64,000 nt of DNA. Origin: Panorpa germanica. Taxonomy: Eukaryota > Arthropoda > Insecta > Mecoptera > Panorpidae. The stretch spans positions 7,399,001 to 7,463,000 of the forward strand of contig OY783220.1 of NCBI GenBank assembly GCA_963678705.1. Direction: 5' to 3'. The notes under the pieces were generated by a model, which saw nothing but the letters and a program-made list of their open reading frames with translations, had not been told where the DNA came from and made no database searches. Shown piece after piece: positions 1 to 11,010 of this stretch (the stretch's first letter is position 1; each line of letters begins with the position of its first letter). The position numbers and the translations under genes are program-made.

Positions 1-388
1 AAGAATTTTTTTTAATTTTACGTTTTTTAAAATAACAAAGTTTCTAATTTATTTCATGAAAAATCGGTATTTTGACTTTTAAGTGCTGTAAAAAATTGAA
101 AAATCAATAAAGGAAAAAAACTCGACAGGGTTACCTGCAGAAACTTATCAACTAATGAAATCATTTTGGTTTTTTGATTTCAGATAATCCAGTGATGAGT
201 TATGAAGGACACCGCAATGAAACTTTTTTTTGTGACGTCTGCGGAGATTCGCTTTCATTAACTCATTTCTTGATATCTATTTATGAAAATTTCACAAAGT
301 ATTCTTCAAATGTTATTTTATCATGTAGTAATTATAGAAATAATTATATATTAACTGTGTCGTCAAAAAACATTCTCGAAACATTTTA
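1..388 (+). repeat. Repeat family D, copy 1 (cut by window edge)
   Basis: This segment matches 30475-30850 almost throughout, in the same orientation, including the stretches ACTCGACAG, GATGAGTTATGA and TATATATTAACTGTGT. A third, more diverged relative lies on the minus strand at 55858-56062. The copy begins before the window. A 71-codon frame runs through it, but the equivalent frame in the second copy differs in length and residues, so I do not treat it as a gene. The element class is unknown; it is probably a non-autonomous transposon fragment. Confidence 0.75.
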
Positions 389-830
389 AGCTTTCTTCCA
401 CTTTTACTGAGTTGAAACCGCAAAAATTAGTTTTGAAAATGAATATTGCTATATTTTCTAGTTAAATTCCAATTTTTATATGACTGGTAACATTTCTAAG
501 GGTTTGTCATAAATTTTATAATCTTTATTTACATATATACGAGTATAATAAAAAATATAGCAATATTCATTTTCAAAACTTATTTTTTCGGTTCCAACTC
601 ATTAAAAGTCGGTGGAAGAAAGCTTAAAATGTAAATACGTTATTCATCTAACTAATTGCAGCTTTAGATTTTGATTCGCGTTTATAGTTACTTACATAAA
701 ACGGTTTAAACATAAGAAAACATGTTTTCTTTGATAATATTTAACCTGCTGTATAGTAACGCCATCTATATTTCGCGAGAAAAAATGGCCAAGTATCGTT
801 TCACCTTAAAAGAAGAAAAGACTTATTTTG
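389..830 (+). mobile_element. Foldback repeat family E, copy 1
   Basis: Two arms of about 75-85 bp face each other. The left arm (389-475) starts AAGCTTTCTTCCAC and the right arm (545-629) ends GTGGAAGAAAGCTT, with a spacer of about 70 bp. A further 200 bp to about 828 belongs to the same repeat, because 61075-61344 is a reverse-orientation copy of the right arm plus this flank. Foldback architecture fits a non-autonomous DNA transposon or an inverted nested copy. No coding capacity is visible. Confidence 0.7.
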
Positions 831-1626
831 TAGTTATTGATATATTATTAATAAACTTTTAATTCGTGTTAGATTTAATTTGTTTCATTTCCTAGTAACA
901 GTAGCATTGCGGTAGTATATTTTTAGTATTCTGCATTCGATTTAAACACTACAAGTAGGATCACTTCGAGATAAATTGCATTTGCTGCATGAATTTAAGC
1001 ATTTTTAATTTCTACATACATGTTACATCAATGTTACAGTAATTAAATATTAATTATAAATCGTTTCATAAGTAAATTACAAATTTCTATTTGACTCGCA
1101 CCAGTGTGGGATTGAGATAACATCTCTGAAGTTATTCTATTCCTTTCTCAATTCCGCCATTCAATAACACGTAGCACGTAGATTTCCTTCCTCGTTACGC
1201 AAACTGATGAACCCAGAATCCCATCACACGTTGTTAATTAATCATTGTATAATACCCAAGATATTAATTCGCTAAAAATAAATAATTCCTCACATTTAAT
1301 TATAACATTTACATACTTGTTAAAAGGAAATTATAATTAAACTTTTGTTTTTTTTTCTTTTTTTATTTTTCTGCTCACTCGTTTTCCTTAACAGTTTGTC
1401 ATTAAATTGAAGTTGATCTTGTTATAGATAACGTGTCATTAGCTAATGTTAATGGTACGTGTAAAAGTTGTCAAAGGGCAAGGTAATTATCGGGGATAAT
1501 TGTTATTGCTAGGCGTGGCACCCGTTAAGGAAGGTGAAGCAGGTTAAGTAAGAACTTCAGACAAAAACAGAAAAATTTCAAACAAATATCTGTCGCAGAA
1601 GTAATACCCCTTATTAAAACTCTTAA
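831..1626. other. AT-rich stretch without recognisable features
   Basis: No open frame of note and no repeat shared with the rest of the window was seen. It contains oligo-T runs near 1345-1370. Confidence 0.5.
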
Positions 1627-2216
1627 ATGTGCTTGTGTCCTCATTTTTTACTGGTCGATTTTTCAATTGTTGATTGAAATTGATGTTAATAAATGTGTAT
1701 TGGCGTGTCTATTTTATTAAATATCTAAATGTTGATGGAGATATAGCAATTAAAAGTTTGAATTGTAGTTTTAGCGCTAGAAATGGTCGGCCATATTTGT
1801 ATGACGTGAAATGCATTTTAACGTCAGTTATTTGTTGATTAGATCAGTGCTGTGGTAATGTTTTGTAGCCGTTGGTAGTCAAATAATCAAGTCAAATCAA
1901 AGAATAATAAGTTTTTATTTTATTTAACCCTGCTAAGACAGACGTAAATTTTGATATATAAATACATATAGCAGAGATTTAAGAGCTATAAGGTTGGTAA
2001 CCTTACACAAGGATTGTGATGTCACATGCATTTGGAATATGTACAACGTTGAATCCTTTTAATAATTAAAGAGACAAAATGACTTTTTTAATTGTTAATA
2101 TCTCTTAACACATAAGGAGTTATTAAAAAATAATTGAACATTTAGGGTTCTAGTAACCCACTTTATCAATATATAGTACACTTTTATAGAAATGAAGACA
2201 TAGGACACAAACCCAT
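1627..2216 (+). mobile_element. Family A element, copy 1 (long subfamily)
   Basis: The left end reads GTGCTTGTGTCCTCATTTTT and the right end finishes AGGACACAAACCCAT, so the ends are inverted repeats of about 14 bp. The interior matches the other A copies, for example the ATCTAAATGTTGATGGAG stretch and the GGTTGGTAACC palindrome. There is no transposase, so it is non-autonomous. The flanking dinucleotides do not form an intact TA duplication here, unlike copies 2, 5 and 6. Confidence 0.85.
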
Positions 2217-2786
2217 TTCCAACCTTTGTAAAAATGAGCACGTGCCGCCACTGATAATAATAATCCGCTGTGCTTGCATGTTAGATAATAGAATAGAATG
2301 GAATGAAGTGATGAACGTGTTAGCCATAATTACTCATTGTGCATTTTTAAATAAAATCAGAGTACGCTAGGAAAAATAACTTAGCCTAGTTCTGCACCTA
2401 ACTGTATTTTACAACTCTGTTATTGCTCGTATATTCTATTATAACAGAAATCTTTAATAACTATTTTATTAGATATTATAAAGCATATTTCACGCAATTT
2501 GCAAACAAATCACAGCTGACGATGGATAGCTGTTACTGTCTAGGTCATTGGAGATAACACTGTCTTTAAACAAAATAATGTTTCATACTTTTCATAATAT
2601 CTGACAAAACTGTCTGTCTAAAAACGGTCTTGTCTCCAGTATATAACGTGCCTAGAGTAAAATATTATTATTATTATTTATTTATTTAATGTGTGTGTCG
2701 TAAGACTTTACATTCTTTCAATATTAAATCACGTAATTACATCTCATTGCTAACCTAAACTTAAAACTATTTTAACATTTTTAATA
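2217..2786. other. Mostly featureless; one hAT-like terminus
   Basis: The motif GTGCCGCCACTG at 2242-2253 is the reverse complement of the CAGTGGCGG-type ends seen at 22718 and 55820, so a degraded hAT element may end here. Family A copy 1 may have jumped into it. Nothing else was recognised. Confidence 0.4.
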
Positions 2787-3097
2787 ATGGGGTTGTGTCC
2801 TCATTTTTTAGTGGTCGATTTTTCAATTGTTGATTGAAATTGATGTTAATAAATGTGTATTGGCGTGTCTATTTTATTACATATCTAAATGTTGACGGAG
2901 ATATAGCAATTAAAAGTTTTCAAAAAAATTTTTCAAGTCAAGTCTAAGAATAATAGGTTTTTATTTTATTTAACCCTGCTAAGGCAGACATAATATTGGA
3001 ATTTTATTGTTCCTTGAAATAGCTGTAAATAATATTTGATATTTTGATATATAAATACATACAGCAGAGATTTATGAGCTGTAAGGTTGGTAACCTT
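2787..3097 (+). mobile_element. Family A element, copy 2 (5' half only)
   Basis: It starts ATGGGGTTGTGTCC directly after a TA dinucleotide and follows family A up to the GGTTGGTAACC palindrome. It then switches to family B at a short shared GAAGATG-like sequence. The right half and right terminus of A are missing. Confidence 0.8.
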
Positions 3098-3308
3098 GAA
3101 GATGACTTTTTTGTAACGAAAAAGTTCATTTACAGTTCAGTTTCTCATAGTCGTTTATATAAAATGTCTATTTTATCGGCTAGAAATGACGAAAGCACTC
3201 CACCTCTCGAAATACAAATTAAGATAAAGTTGATGCGAACTATAATTGAAGTGCAATAATGATAGAAACGTCACAAAACAGGACACTTCATCAAATTATT
3301 TACTAGGT
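3098..3308 (+). mobile_element. Family B element, copy 1 (left end missing)
   Basis: This matches the distal part of family B and ends in the B terminus (CACTTCATCAAATTATTTACTAGG). It carries the B-family small frame from about residue 8 of the consensus through the terminal IIEVQ and its stop at 3257-3259. The left terminus is replaced by family A sequence. Confidence 0.8.
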
Positions 3309-3654
3309 ATTGATTGCACACGGGCGCTACATGAGCTAGAGCCGCCTCTGAGTTTATTCAGCCTCTTTGCTTACGCACGATAATTACAAAATACGTTATG
3401 CGGACATACATAAATTATGTTACACAAATTTCCTGCAATTTTGATCACATTGTCACTTAAAAAAAATATATTTCATATATGCTGCATGTGACGTCACAAA
3501 GCTTCTGATACCTCACCACTTGTCACAATTTCTGGATTTTCTTATTTACATATAAGACAATATCGTTTTATTAGGAATTGTAAATTTCAAACTTTTGAAA
3601 TTTAAAGTTTATTTTGGTAATTTACATGCTACATTTAGAATCATACTATCACAC
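3309..3654. other. No recognised feature
   Basis: Unique AT-rich sequence. It contains one TGACGTCA palindrome near 3488. Confidence 0.4.
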
Positions 3655-3790
3655 CTCAAATTTAAAGAAACGACATTTAAAGTTTATTATTTACCATAAA
3701 TTGTCAATTCCTTTTTATCCAATTTTATTATAACCTAACAATATGCACTAACTAACCGTGAGTTCTGTCGACTTTCGTCGAATTTCATTA
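3655..3790 (-). repeat. Repeat family J, copy 1
   Basis: Read on the minus strand it matches 22795-22990 and 41398-41590. All three share GTCGACAGAA-type, AAAAAGGAATTGACAATTTA and ATGTCGTTTCTTT blocks in the same order. No inverted ends or coding frame were found. The class is unknown. Confidence 0.7.
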
Positions 3791-3974
3791 CATACATTCT
3801 ACTATATGATAACAATTTTCATTTTTACCCCAGTTGGGGTTTCTCAACCGCTGTTATCATCGCCAAATAACATCAGTGCGTTTCACAGTATTTTTAAGGA
3901 CAACACATTGCTCAACATCTGATATGAACTTCTTACATAACATATGATCATCGAATCCCCACCATGTCTGCACG
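3791..3974. other. Spacer between family J and the GC-richer patch
   Basis: AT-rich sequence with no recognised feature. Confidence 0.3.
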
Positions 3975-4290
3975 TTGATTGTTCAAGCACACAAGCACTG
4001 GAGGTTCGTACTCGTAGTGGTTTTGAACTCACTCTTCCAACCGTCCAGCTTCAGCTTCAGCTGCAGCACCCGTTTTCATTTCATTTCTGCCGGTTCAGTT
4101 AGTCGGCACCGACAGCACTGTTCGTTTGGTTTAGTGTTGTGTCTTGTCCACTCGCTGATGCCGATGCCGATGTCGCTAGAAGAACTGACTGACTGCGACA
4201 GTGTCATTCAAGTATCAATTTCAAAAAACGCGCGCTTTTCAATTCATATCATATATCATTTTAGCAATAAAAGTGTAATTAATTAAAAAA
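3975..4290 (+). promoter_or_regulatory. GC-richer patch, possible transcription start region
   Basis: Base composition rises clearly above the flanks and CpG dinucleotides cluster here. A TCAGTT initiator-like motif lies at about 4088, followed by GC-rich sequence up to 4200. Possible splice donors (GGTAAG-type) follow at about 4625 and 4847. An open frame of 103 codons covers 3975-4286, but its start is arbitrary and its product resembles nothing I know. A promoter with a 5' untranslated exon is one reading; an ancient repeat is another. Confidence 0.2.
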
Positions 4291-5340
4291 CATTATAACA
4301 TGTATTAATATAAACAATATTGATCAATTATCAAATTACTAACGTGATGTTAACTAATATAAGTGGAAACTAATTAAGAAACAAACATAATCTAAAAAAC
4401 GTATAAAATAAAACATAAGTTGTCAAAGTTGTAAGTGTTAAACTAATTCTAACATAAACGTTTTAATTCGTGTATGAAAACTACCGTTCCTAACAGAAAT
4501 AAAAAACGATAATGATTATTTAAAAATGTTTGATGTTTATAATTACATATATTTAATGAATGTAATGATTAATGACTTTTGGTGGTAACCTGCTTTTGCA
4601 AGATACGAGTACTTATAAAAATAAAGGTAAGAGAAATTTATTTATTTTTTTAAATGTAGTTAGTATATATATATTTGAAATGTATATCTTGAAGGTTTAT
4701 TATTATATGTTGTATTTAAGTTATGTAGCATGTAATAATAATAGTAATATATACAATGTATCGATTTGTTATTAGTCACGCAGGAAACTATACTTGTGCA
4801 GGCTTTTGTCGGTGACAAACAATTTTATATGCAAGAACGGTTGAAGGTAAGTGAAATGACAACACAAGTGCAAATAGTTTCCTGCTAAAGACAAAACGTA
4901 CATATTACATTAAAAACTAAACTGAAAAAATATCTTACTCGGTAAAACGATAATAAAGTTTTTATGCAATGATATATGATGTTACATATTAAATTTATTT
5001 AATGACAATGTAACAGAAATATGTTAAACATCGGTAGAGAATGAAATATAATTTTAAATTTAGGTTTAGAAGGTGATGTATATTTTACATAAAAAAATAT
5101 TAGACTTTATATAATACTCGTATCAATTTTTTTTATGTCAAATAATTTAATGTATTTAATTTTTTGATTATACACAAAACATAATTGTTACCTTGCATTT
5201 ATCTATTATTTTACTTAAGCAAAACCTATAATATTTGATCTCGAAGCGTTAAAATGTTGTAATCATTAAAAAATTCTGAAGAAGTTTTATGAATATTATG
5301 TTATGATTATTTTATTATTATTTTTCGTAAAGCAATAAAA
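4291..5340. other. AT-rich stretch, nothing firm
   Basis: No repeat or credible gene was seen. Two donor-like sites (AAAGGTAAGAG near 4625 and AAGGTAAGTG near 4847) lie downstream of the GC-richer patch, but no exon partner could be recognised. Confidence 0.35.
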
Positions 5341-5405
5341 TAGCTCACAAAACGTTGCATATTAGGTAAAATCTTTTATGCTTTTACCTAATATGTTTTT
5401 GATTT
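5341..5405 (+). repeat. Perfect hairpin, repeat family R copy 1
   Basis: CATATTAGGTAAAA at 5358-5371 is followed by 10 bases and then its exact complement TTTTACCTAATATG at 5382-5395, a 14-bp perfect stem. The same ATTAGGTAAAATC-type sequence recurs near 21018-21045 (plus) and 54525-54550 (minus). Confidence 0.6.
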
Positions 5406-5817
5406 TATACTTTTACCTATGTGGATTTGGAAAAAAATGATTTCGGTTTTGTGAACAAATTTATCCCAATATTTTCACCTCTTGTTATCTCTAGGTAGGT
5501 ATATTATATTTTTGGGAAAGTATAACACTTTGAAATTTAAAATCGCGATTTTGAATATAATATGGAGAAATTATAATTAAAATTTAATTTGTCGTGTGCT
5601 GGGTTAATTATTAATTGACATTACTGGTAACCTCTCGCAGCACGTGTTGTTTAAATAAAGGTGAACTCGTTTCAACCGGACTTAACCTTTTCCTGAAAGC
5701 ACAACCTATTTACGTGCGTTAATTTCTGTTTTATCAACAAATATTTCAATAAAGTACACCATGTTATGTGTTAAAAGTAATTTCGTTAATTGGAGCCATT
5801 TACAACATTATTTATGT
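5406..5817. other. No recognised feature
   Basis: Unique AT-rich sequence without supportable coding or repeat content. Confidence 0.4.
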
Positions 5818-6145
5818 ATTTTTCTATTATATAATTAATTTAAAGATTTAATCAATTCTGGAACCAGATTCAGTTTCGATTTTACTTCTTTTTAATTTAA
5901 TTTATTTAAAGCCGGTCTATTTTTGACGCTATATTGACGGTCTATATTAGTCCTATCACCAACGACCTCCTATTAGTTTGCAGTATTTATGGTGTCGTGG
6001 CCTCATATATGTACATATCAATTGTACAAAACCCAGAAATTGATGTTTTTTTATATATTTTTCTATTATATAATTACTTTGAAAATTTGTTCAGTTCTCC
6101 AATCAGATTCAGTTTCGATTTTACTTTCAATTTATTACACTTGAT
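5818..6145 (+). repeat. Pair of diverged direct repeats (~85 bp)
   Basis: 5818-5905 and 6054-6145 share TTTTCTATTATATAATTA and AGATTCAGTTTCGATTTTAC in the same order and spacing, about 235 bp apart. The second unit lies inside a short open frame that has no other coding support. This looks like an old local duplication. Confidence 0.6.
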
Positions 6146-6884
6146 ATTTCCAGAGAAAGGTCGTTTACAAGAGTACTTGATACAAAGTGTACATTAATGA
6201 AGACTACCTCATTGCAGTAGCCTTAGCTTGTCAGGTGCACATATACATTGAAGCAGCCTTTTTAGAGAACTGATAGTGAGTGATCGGTTGCATCGCCGCG
6301 TTTATTTACATATCACATATTTTTTATTTATAGAATTTCCAAGATTTCATTTTCTCATACTATGAGATCAGATTATTATCTGGTTTAATCCGCCGTTCAG
6401 ATTTGAGAGTTTACACATACGATAAATGCGGATAATTCCTTTAAATCGGAAAAGCTCAATAAATTTGTCACTACTAAAAACGTGGCTAGGTTGTTGAGGC
6501 AGCTTTTTTCCAGGCTCCGGTTTCTCTAATGTTCAAATTTCAGATTTTCTCCGGTTTTAATATAACCTGCAATGTAGTTCAAAAACAATTGAAAGAAAAA
6601 CAAAAAGTGATTCATTTTTAAGTATAGTTACATCTTTATTAGTATTGCTATATTCTTAGAATTTTCTAGCATTTTGTGTTTAATTATTGAGTACTTAGAG
6701 AGTAGCTTTTGAAGTCGTTCCGTCGAGATACGTGATTGGATGATCTGATGATCGTGACTAGAATCAACGCTGCGAATTGTGTAGCTGCAAATTATTTGTA
6801 AGATCTTGGACATGTCTAATTAATGGCTAGTTCATCGATCAAATTATTCAATTGTAATTCTCCGCAATGGATTTCATTGTTGTC
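6146..6884. other. No recognised feature
   Basis: A 61-codon minus-strand frame (6628-6813) has fairly even composition but no recognisable motif and no splice context. I do not call it. Confidence 0.35.
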
Positions 6885-7045
6885 CAGACAGAAAATTGTC
6901 TTGCAATGCAAATTTTACATATGCTAGCCAGTCACAAGCTAATTTTAGGATCAATTTTCTATTTATCATATACAAATTGTCTTGCAGCACAAAGTTTATA
7001 CTTGCTAGCTTATCACAACCTAATTCTAATTATTCATTTCATTGT
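6885..7045 (+). repeat. Family N degenerate tandem repeat (two ~72-bp units)
   Basis: The units start at AAAATTGTCTTGCAATGCA (about 6891) and CAAATTGTCTTGCAGCACA (about 6973). Each is followed by a GCTAG..TCACAA..CTAATT block. A 94-codon frame spans both and gives a repeated peptide pattern, which reflects the DNA repeat rather than a gene. A second array of the same unit lies at 39655-39780. Confidence 0.6.
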
Positions 7046-7814
7046 CTACATGGTTTGTGACAATTCGTCGCGTTGGAGATGGGAAACAAAACGTTTTGTT
7101 TATGAGCTAATTATTCGGTATGTGTTTTCGTATATTCATCGGGATTGTTAGACATCTGGATTAAGGTCCACAGTTCAGCATGTGTGGCACGGAAGGAAGG
7201 CATATGCAGCGAATTTTTCGTTTTTAATCGATTTTGTACGAGGTGGCTTCGAAGATCAACTCGAATTCAGATAACCAATCTCAGTGGTCTTCTTTTCTAC
7301 GTTTTATAGAATAAATCCAATGCGTTTGAAGCGAGCCTTGTGAACCTGGGGACATTTACCTCAATTCATGACTAGATTAGCGAAAACATACTAGTGATTC
7401 TTATGAATTTCACCTTGGCATAATTTCTACTCATCTCTAGTTATCTAGCAGGATTTCTGTTCGATACAGAGAAATACTTGCAACATTTTCTGATGATTAA
7501 TAGTTTTGAAAATAATTACATTTGACTTGATTTATTATTATTTAAGAAGTCATTATCATTTTCTGAAGCAATGTATAGATGTACTGCTAGAAGAATGTTT
7601 AATTGAATGCAGTTGTACTATAAGAAATAAAAATATAGGTCTTGACCTTAAAGTATCTGCAGCAGGTTATCTTTTAGAATGCCAATAGATTTATTCTGCA
7701 TTTTTTAAAAGTCTGCAATATTTGTATTTATGGAAACGAGCTTTTATATTATGTCCCATATGTTGAAAATGTTTAACTAGCGACTGTTAATTTTTCACGG
7801 GACATCACGTTCGC
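7046..7814. other. No recognised feature
   Basis: AT-rich with short open frames only. A small GC-richer part near 7160-7270 has no long frame. Confidence 0.4.
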
Positions 7815-8093
7815 AAAGTTGCTATCTCTTTTATACAACAGAGATAGCATATTCAACACAGAACTTTTACCCATAGAAAAATTAACTGAGCTACCCTTAA
7901 TAGTACAGATATGTTACGTCATAAATATGGCCGACATCTATTGCGTTAAAACTACAATTAAAATTTTTAATTGCTATATCTCTGTCAACATTTAGATATT
8001 TATTAAAATAAAAACGCCAATATACATTTATTATTATCGATTTCAATTAACAATTGAAAAATCGACCACTAAAAAATGAGGACACAAGCCTAT
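7815..8093 (-). mobile_element. Family A element, copy 3 (hairpin subfamily, partial)
   Basis: On the minus strand it starts with the A terminus (AGGACACAAGCCTAT at its plus-strand right edge, followed by TA at 8094-8095). It continues to the GCTATCTC...GAGATAGC hairpin that marks the second A subfamily, also seen in copies 5 and 8. The remaining 3' module is absent. Confidence 0.8.
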
Positions 8094-8330
8094 TAAAAGA
8101 GAAATAAGCGTTTGGGATTGTTACTGAGAAGAAGACAGAGGATTTGTTGAAAGAAGACAGGTAGATAGATTGAAGGAGAAAGAGGAAAGGAGGAGAAATA
8201 TGGAGCACGTGCAGAGGGACGGTGGAAACCCGGTTGAGTCCGAAGAAACTGTTACTATGGAAGAGATAAGAAAGAAGGCATAATAAAGAGAAGAGTCGTG
8301 AGGAATATTGAAACAAAAAGAAAGATTTTA
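8094..8330 (+). other. Purine-rich stretch, possible decayed coding fragment
   Basis: The plus strand is strongly purine-rich and partly open in a frame rich in Glu, Arg and Lys, with a MEHVQ-like string. The composition resembles the charged tails at the 3' ends of the L-type retrotransposons in this window, but no diagnostic motif is present. Confidence 0.25.
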
Positions 8331-9119
8331 TTTTTAAGATTTGTTAATTCAGAAATGGAATATAAAATAAACCTAAAGAGTTTGTAACGCGGTAAAAGCA
8401 TACGGCTACAAATTTAAATATTTCCTAAAATGTTTTCTACTGTTCGTGACTATTTCTTCCAGGCATTCTAATCCAGTGATTTATTCTAATATTTAATTTT
8501 TATAATGAATGTCTTTTTTCTGTATAATTTATGTAAATCATAATATAAGAAACAATATTGCATGATATAAACAAACTCGTACTCCTCGTTGACTTGTTTT
8601 TAAATTCTCAATCGATATTTTTTAAATGGTTCCCTGAGGCGGTCTTAGTTTCAGTTTCAGTTTCAGTTTCAAATTCAAACGTAGAGGCAAGTCCTCAGCA
8701 CGTGAAGAAGTCGGCTTGGGTCTTGTTGACTCGGACTCGGGCAAAACTCGATTCGAATTTAAGGAACTTGTTTTTTTTAAAGCCTGCATTTTATCAAATC
8801 TAGATTGTTTAAATTCTCCGTCAATGTAACTGAACATACTACGAGTATATGTGTACGAGGATATTCAATTTATTCAGAAAAAACCGCTAAGATATTTGAT
8901 TTTGATTTGTTTTATTTTTAATGTGAAATTTCGTCAATAGAATAGATGATAGAATGAATTGATAATTTACAGTCCTTCCTTTTCCCTAAGGAAACAACAT
9001 TTCAACGTTTTTAACAATCGCGGGGTTTTCACAGTCTAAAAGAGACCACCCCAAACTTGTGGAGTCTATTGGCGGACCACATTAATGTATTAAATACCGA
9101 GACAGACGCTTCTACAGAA
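8331..9119. repeat. Mostly featureless, with a short hexamer array
   Basis: 8646-8671 holds four copies of TTTCAG. It lies in a slightly GC-richer patch (8630-8760) where both strands have short open frames. Nothing else was recognised. Confidence 0.5.
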
Positions 9120-9481
9120 GAAGTGTGTATGTGCCAAACTTCAGCGACCGACAGCTGTTTATCGTATAGCCTTCTCTTTCGAATGCAGTGCCTCTCGCTT
9201 CTGTAAACAAATCAGTGTAGCAGTCGACTTCGTTCGCATTAGAGTTGTTTTTTTGTTTCGTATTTCGAAAAATGTTAAGTGTAAGAATAGATCAACGAAT
9301 TGGTGTAAAATTTCACATGAAACTTGGAAAAACCACTATTGAAACTTATAATTTATTGAAAGAAGTGTATCGCAATGAATGTTTCTCGATTGCTGAAACT
9401 GTAGGGATAGATAAAGAATCCGTACGTCAAATTCTGTGTCTGCCAAAATGGTGTCTCGTATATACAAAATATAGATTGTAA
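9120..9481 (+). pseudogene. Internally deleted mariner-type transposase
   Basis: The frame starts at ATG 9272 and reads 69 codons to the stop at 9479-9481. Residues 1-37 match the N-terminal helix-turn-helix start of mariner transposases (RIGVKFHMKLGKTTIET). Residues about 38-55 match the second helix-turn-helix (IAETVGIDKESVRQIL). The segment that normally joins the two is missing, and everything after VRQIL, including the DDD catalytic domain, is lost. The frame stays open across the deletion, so an N-terminal DNA-binding fragment could in principle be made. About 150 bp upstream looks like mariner 5' untranslated sequence. I could not place the terminal inverted repeats. Confidence 0.85.
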
Positions 9482-10759
9482 ATGCTCTAGCCGGTGCTCA
9501 TGAATCATAGAGAGCACTGAATTTTAATATATAAAGATAAATGTGACTGCGCTTAACAGGTTCTACCACTTCTTTGTGTGGTAAATTAATTAAATTCATT
9601 TTCTTATTTTGAAAGAATAAAACATTAATTAAGCCAAAAAAAGAATGATTTCATTTTATTCAAAAAGAATCCGTCGTTATAATTATATCAATTTAAATTA
9701 TAATAATTTAATGATACGTGATATTAAGTATAAAAGAAGCTTTCCTGCTCAGTAGAAGTGGAACACATCATTTGGCATTATTATATTGGCAGCATTGCCC
9801 AAATATAATTAAGATAAATAAATGAAAATAAAAATACAAATAAACCACATTCTGAACTACTTACAGGTATAATACAAATATAAAAGTACAAACAGATTTC
9901 AAAACTTCATACTGACATTGGAATTTTAAATATTAATATTTCATTCGTATCTGATCTGAACTAAGTGACAGGACTGACGTTTTAAATAACTAGGTTGCAA
10001 AAAGTACTGCCAACATACAAAAGAAACATTGTATTATAATAATATGCTAATATGGGAATTTGTAAGTTCATATGGTAGGAATTAGATAACAATTAAAATT
10101 TATGTTAAGTCAAAAATGTCTTATTATATAAGATTACGTAGTAATCGTGATAAAAACTTCGTAAGGTGGAGAATATGAGTCATATATTTATGTTAAAGTA
10201 GTTGTCGTGCTGTTAGACTGATAGGCGAGAAAGAGAGGAATGTTGTTCACTTTAACCAAAACCTGCTAAACAGAAAACATGGATGTATTTTAATTTCAAG
10301 TCTTGCTTTACAAATTTGAGTTTGCTACCTTGCAACAATCTAGTTTCAAGGTTCGTTTTCTAGTAATTCGCGGTTATGTTTGTGATTAACGGGAAAGGAT
10401 ATCATTCTCTAATTAATGTAGAACAAGATGAGATATCATTAAATACAAAGAAGTTTTTACGATTAACATGAGACTGCTGTCCTTTTACCCGCAAATAATG
10501 ATGTAACAAATACTTACAATCATAATTTCTATAACGAAATTTATTTCACTTCAAACCGCGCACTAATTGTAGTTCGAATAATGTTGCATTGCATGTCGCT
10601 AGATTTATAAAAGGCCTCATACACACTGTGATGTATTAGGATGATAACTGGCTCGTCGAACAAGCTTGATTGTTCATGGGTGCAATGAACATATATGGAT
10701 TGGAGTCCTAGGCTCCAGACGATACGGTGAAGTTTGATTTAAATGTTTGCCTTCAACGT
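9482..10759. other. No recognised feature
   Basis: AT-rich sequence without supportable genes. A 15-bp near-palindrome, GGAGTCCTAGGCTCC, lies near 10704. Confidence 0.4.
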
Positions 10760-11010
10760 GTGAGTCAAATATTGGAAGATTGACATGGCAAGTTTCCTGC
10801 TACACGGTGGAACGAATGATTTATTTATTTTAATAATTTGTTGATATTATTGACACTGACACTGTTTAACAAAAACTTTCAAGTATAAAACCTTCCTTTG
10901 TTGGACGATTGGTGCAGCAGTGCATGACATGTGGATCAAGTATGATGAGGGTAGAAAAATCCTTTTTGACACTCCTTTCTTCCAACATTAACTTTGGACA
11001 CATCGGCTTC
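10760..11010 (+). repeat. Repeat family F, copy 1
   Basis: It shares GGCAAGTTTCCTGCTACACG, GTTGATATTATTGACACTGA, CTTTCAAGTATAAAACCTTC and GTAGAAAAATCC blocks with copies at 45100-45375 (plus) and 35178-35520 (minus). This copy lacks the extra CAAGTAAATAAAGAAA duplication seen in the other two. No terminal repeats or coding were identified. Confidence 0.75.

Noticed and set aside
174..389. 71-codon frame with CDVCGDS-like residues
   Set aside because: It lies wholly inside repeat D. The second copy at 30.65 kb changes the cysteines and the end, so the resemblance to a zinc-binding motif is chance.
1085..1230. Possible inverted repeat (GTGTGGGATT / AATCCCATCACAC)
   Set aside because: The match is only about 10 bp with a gap and there are no flanking duplications.
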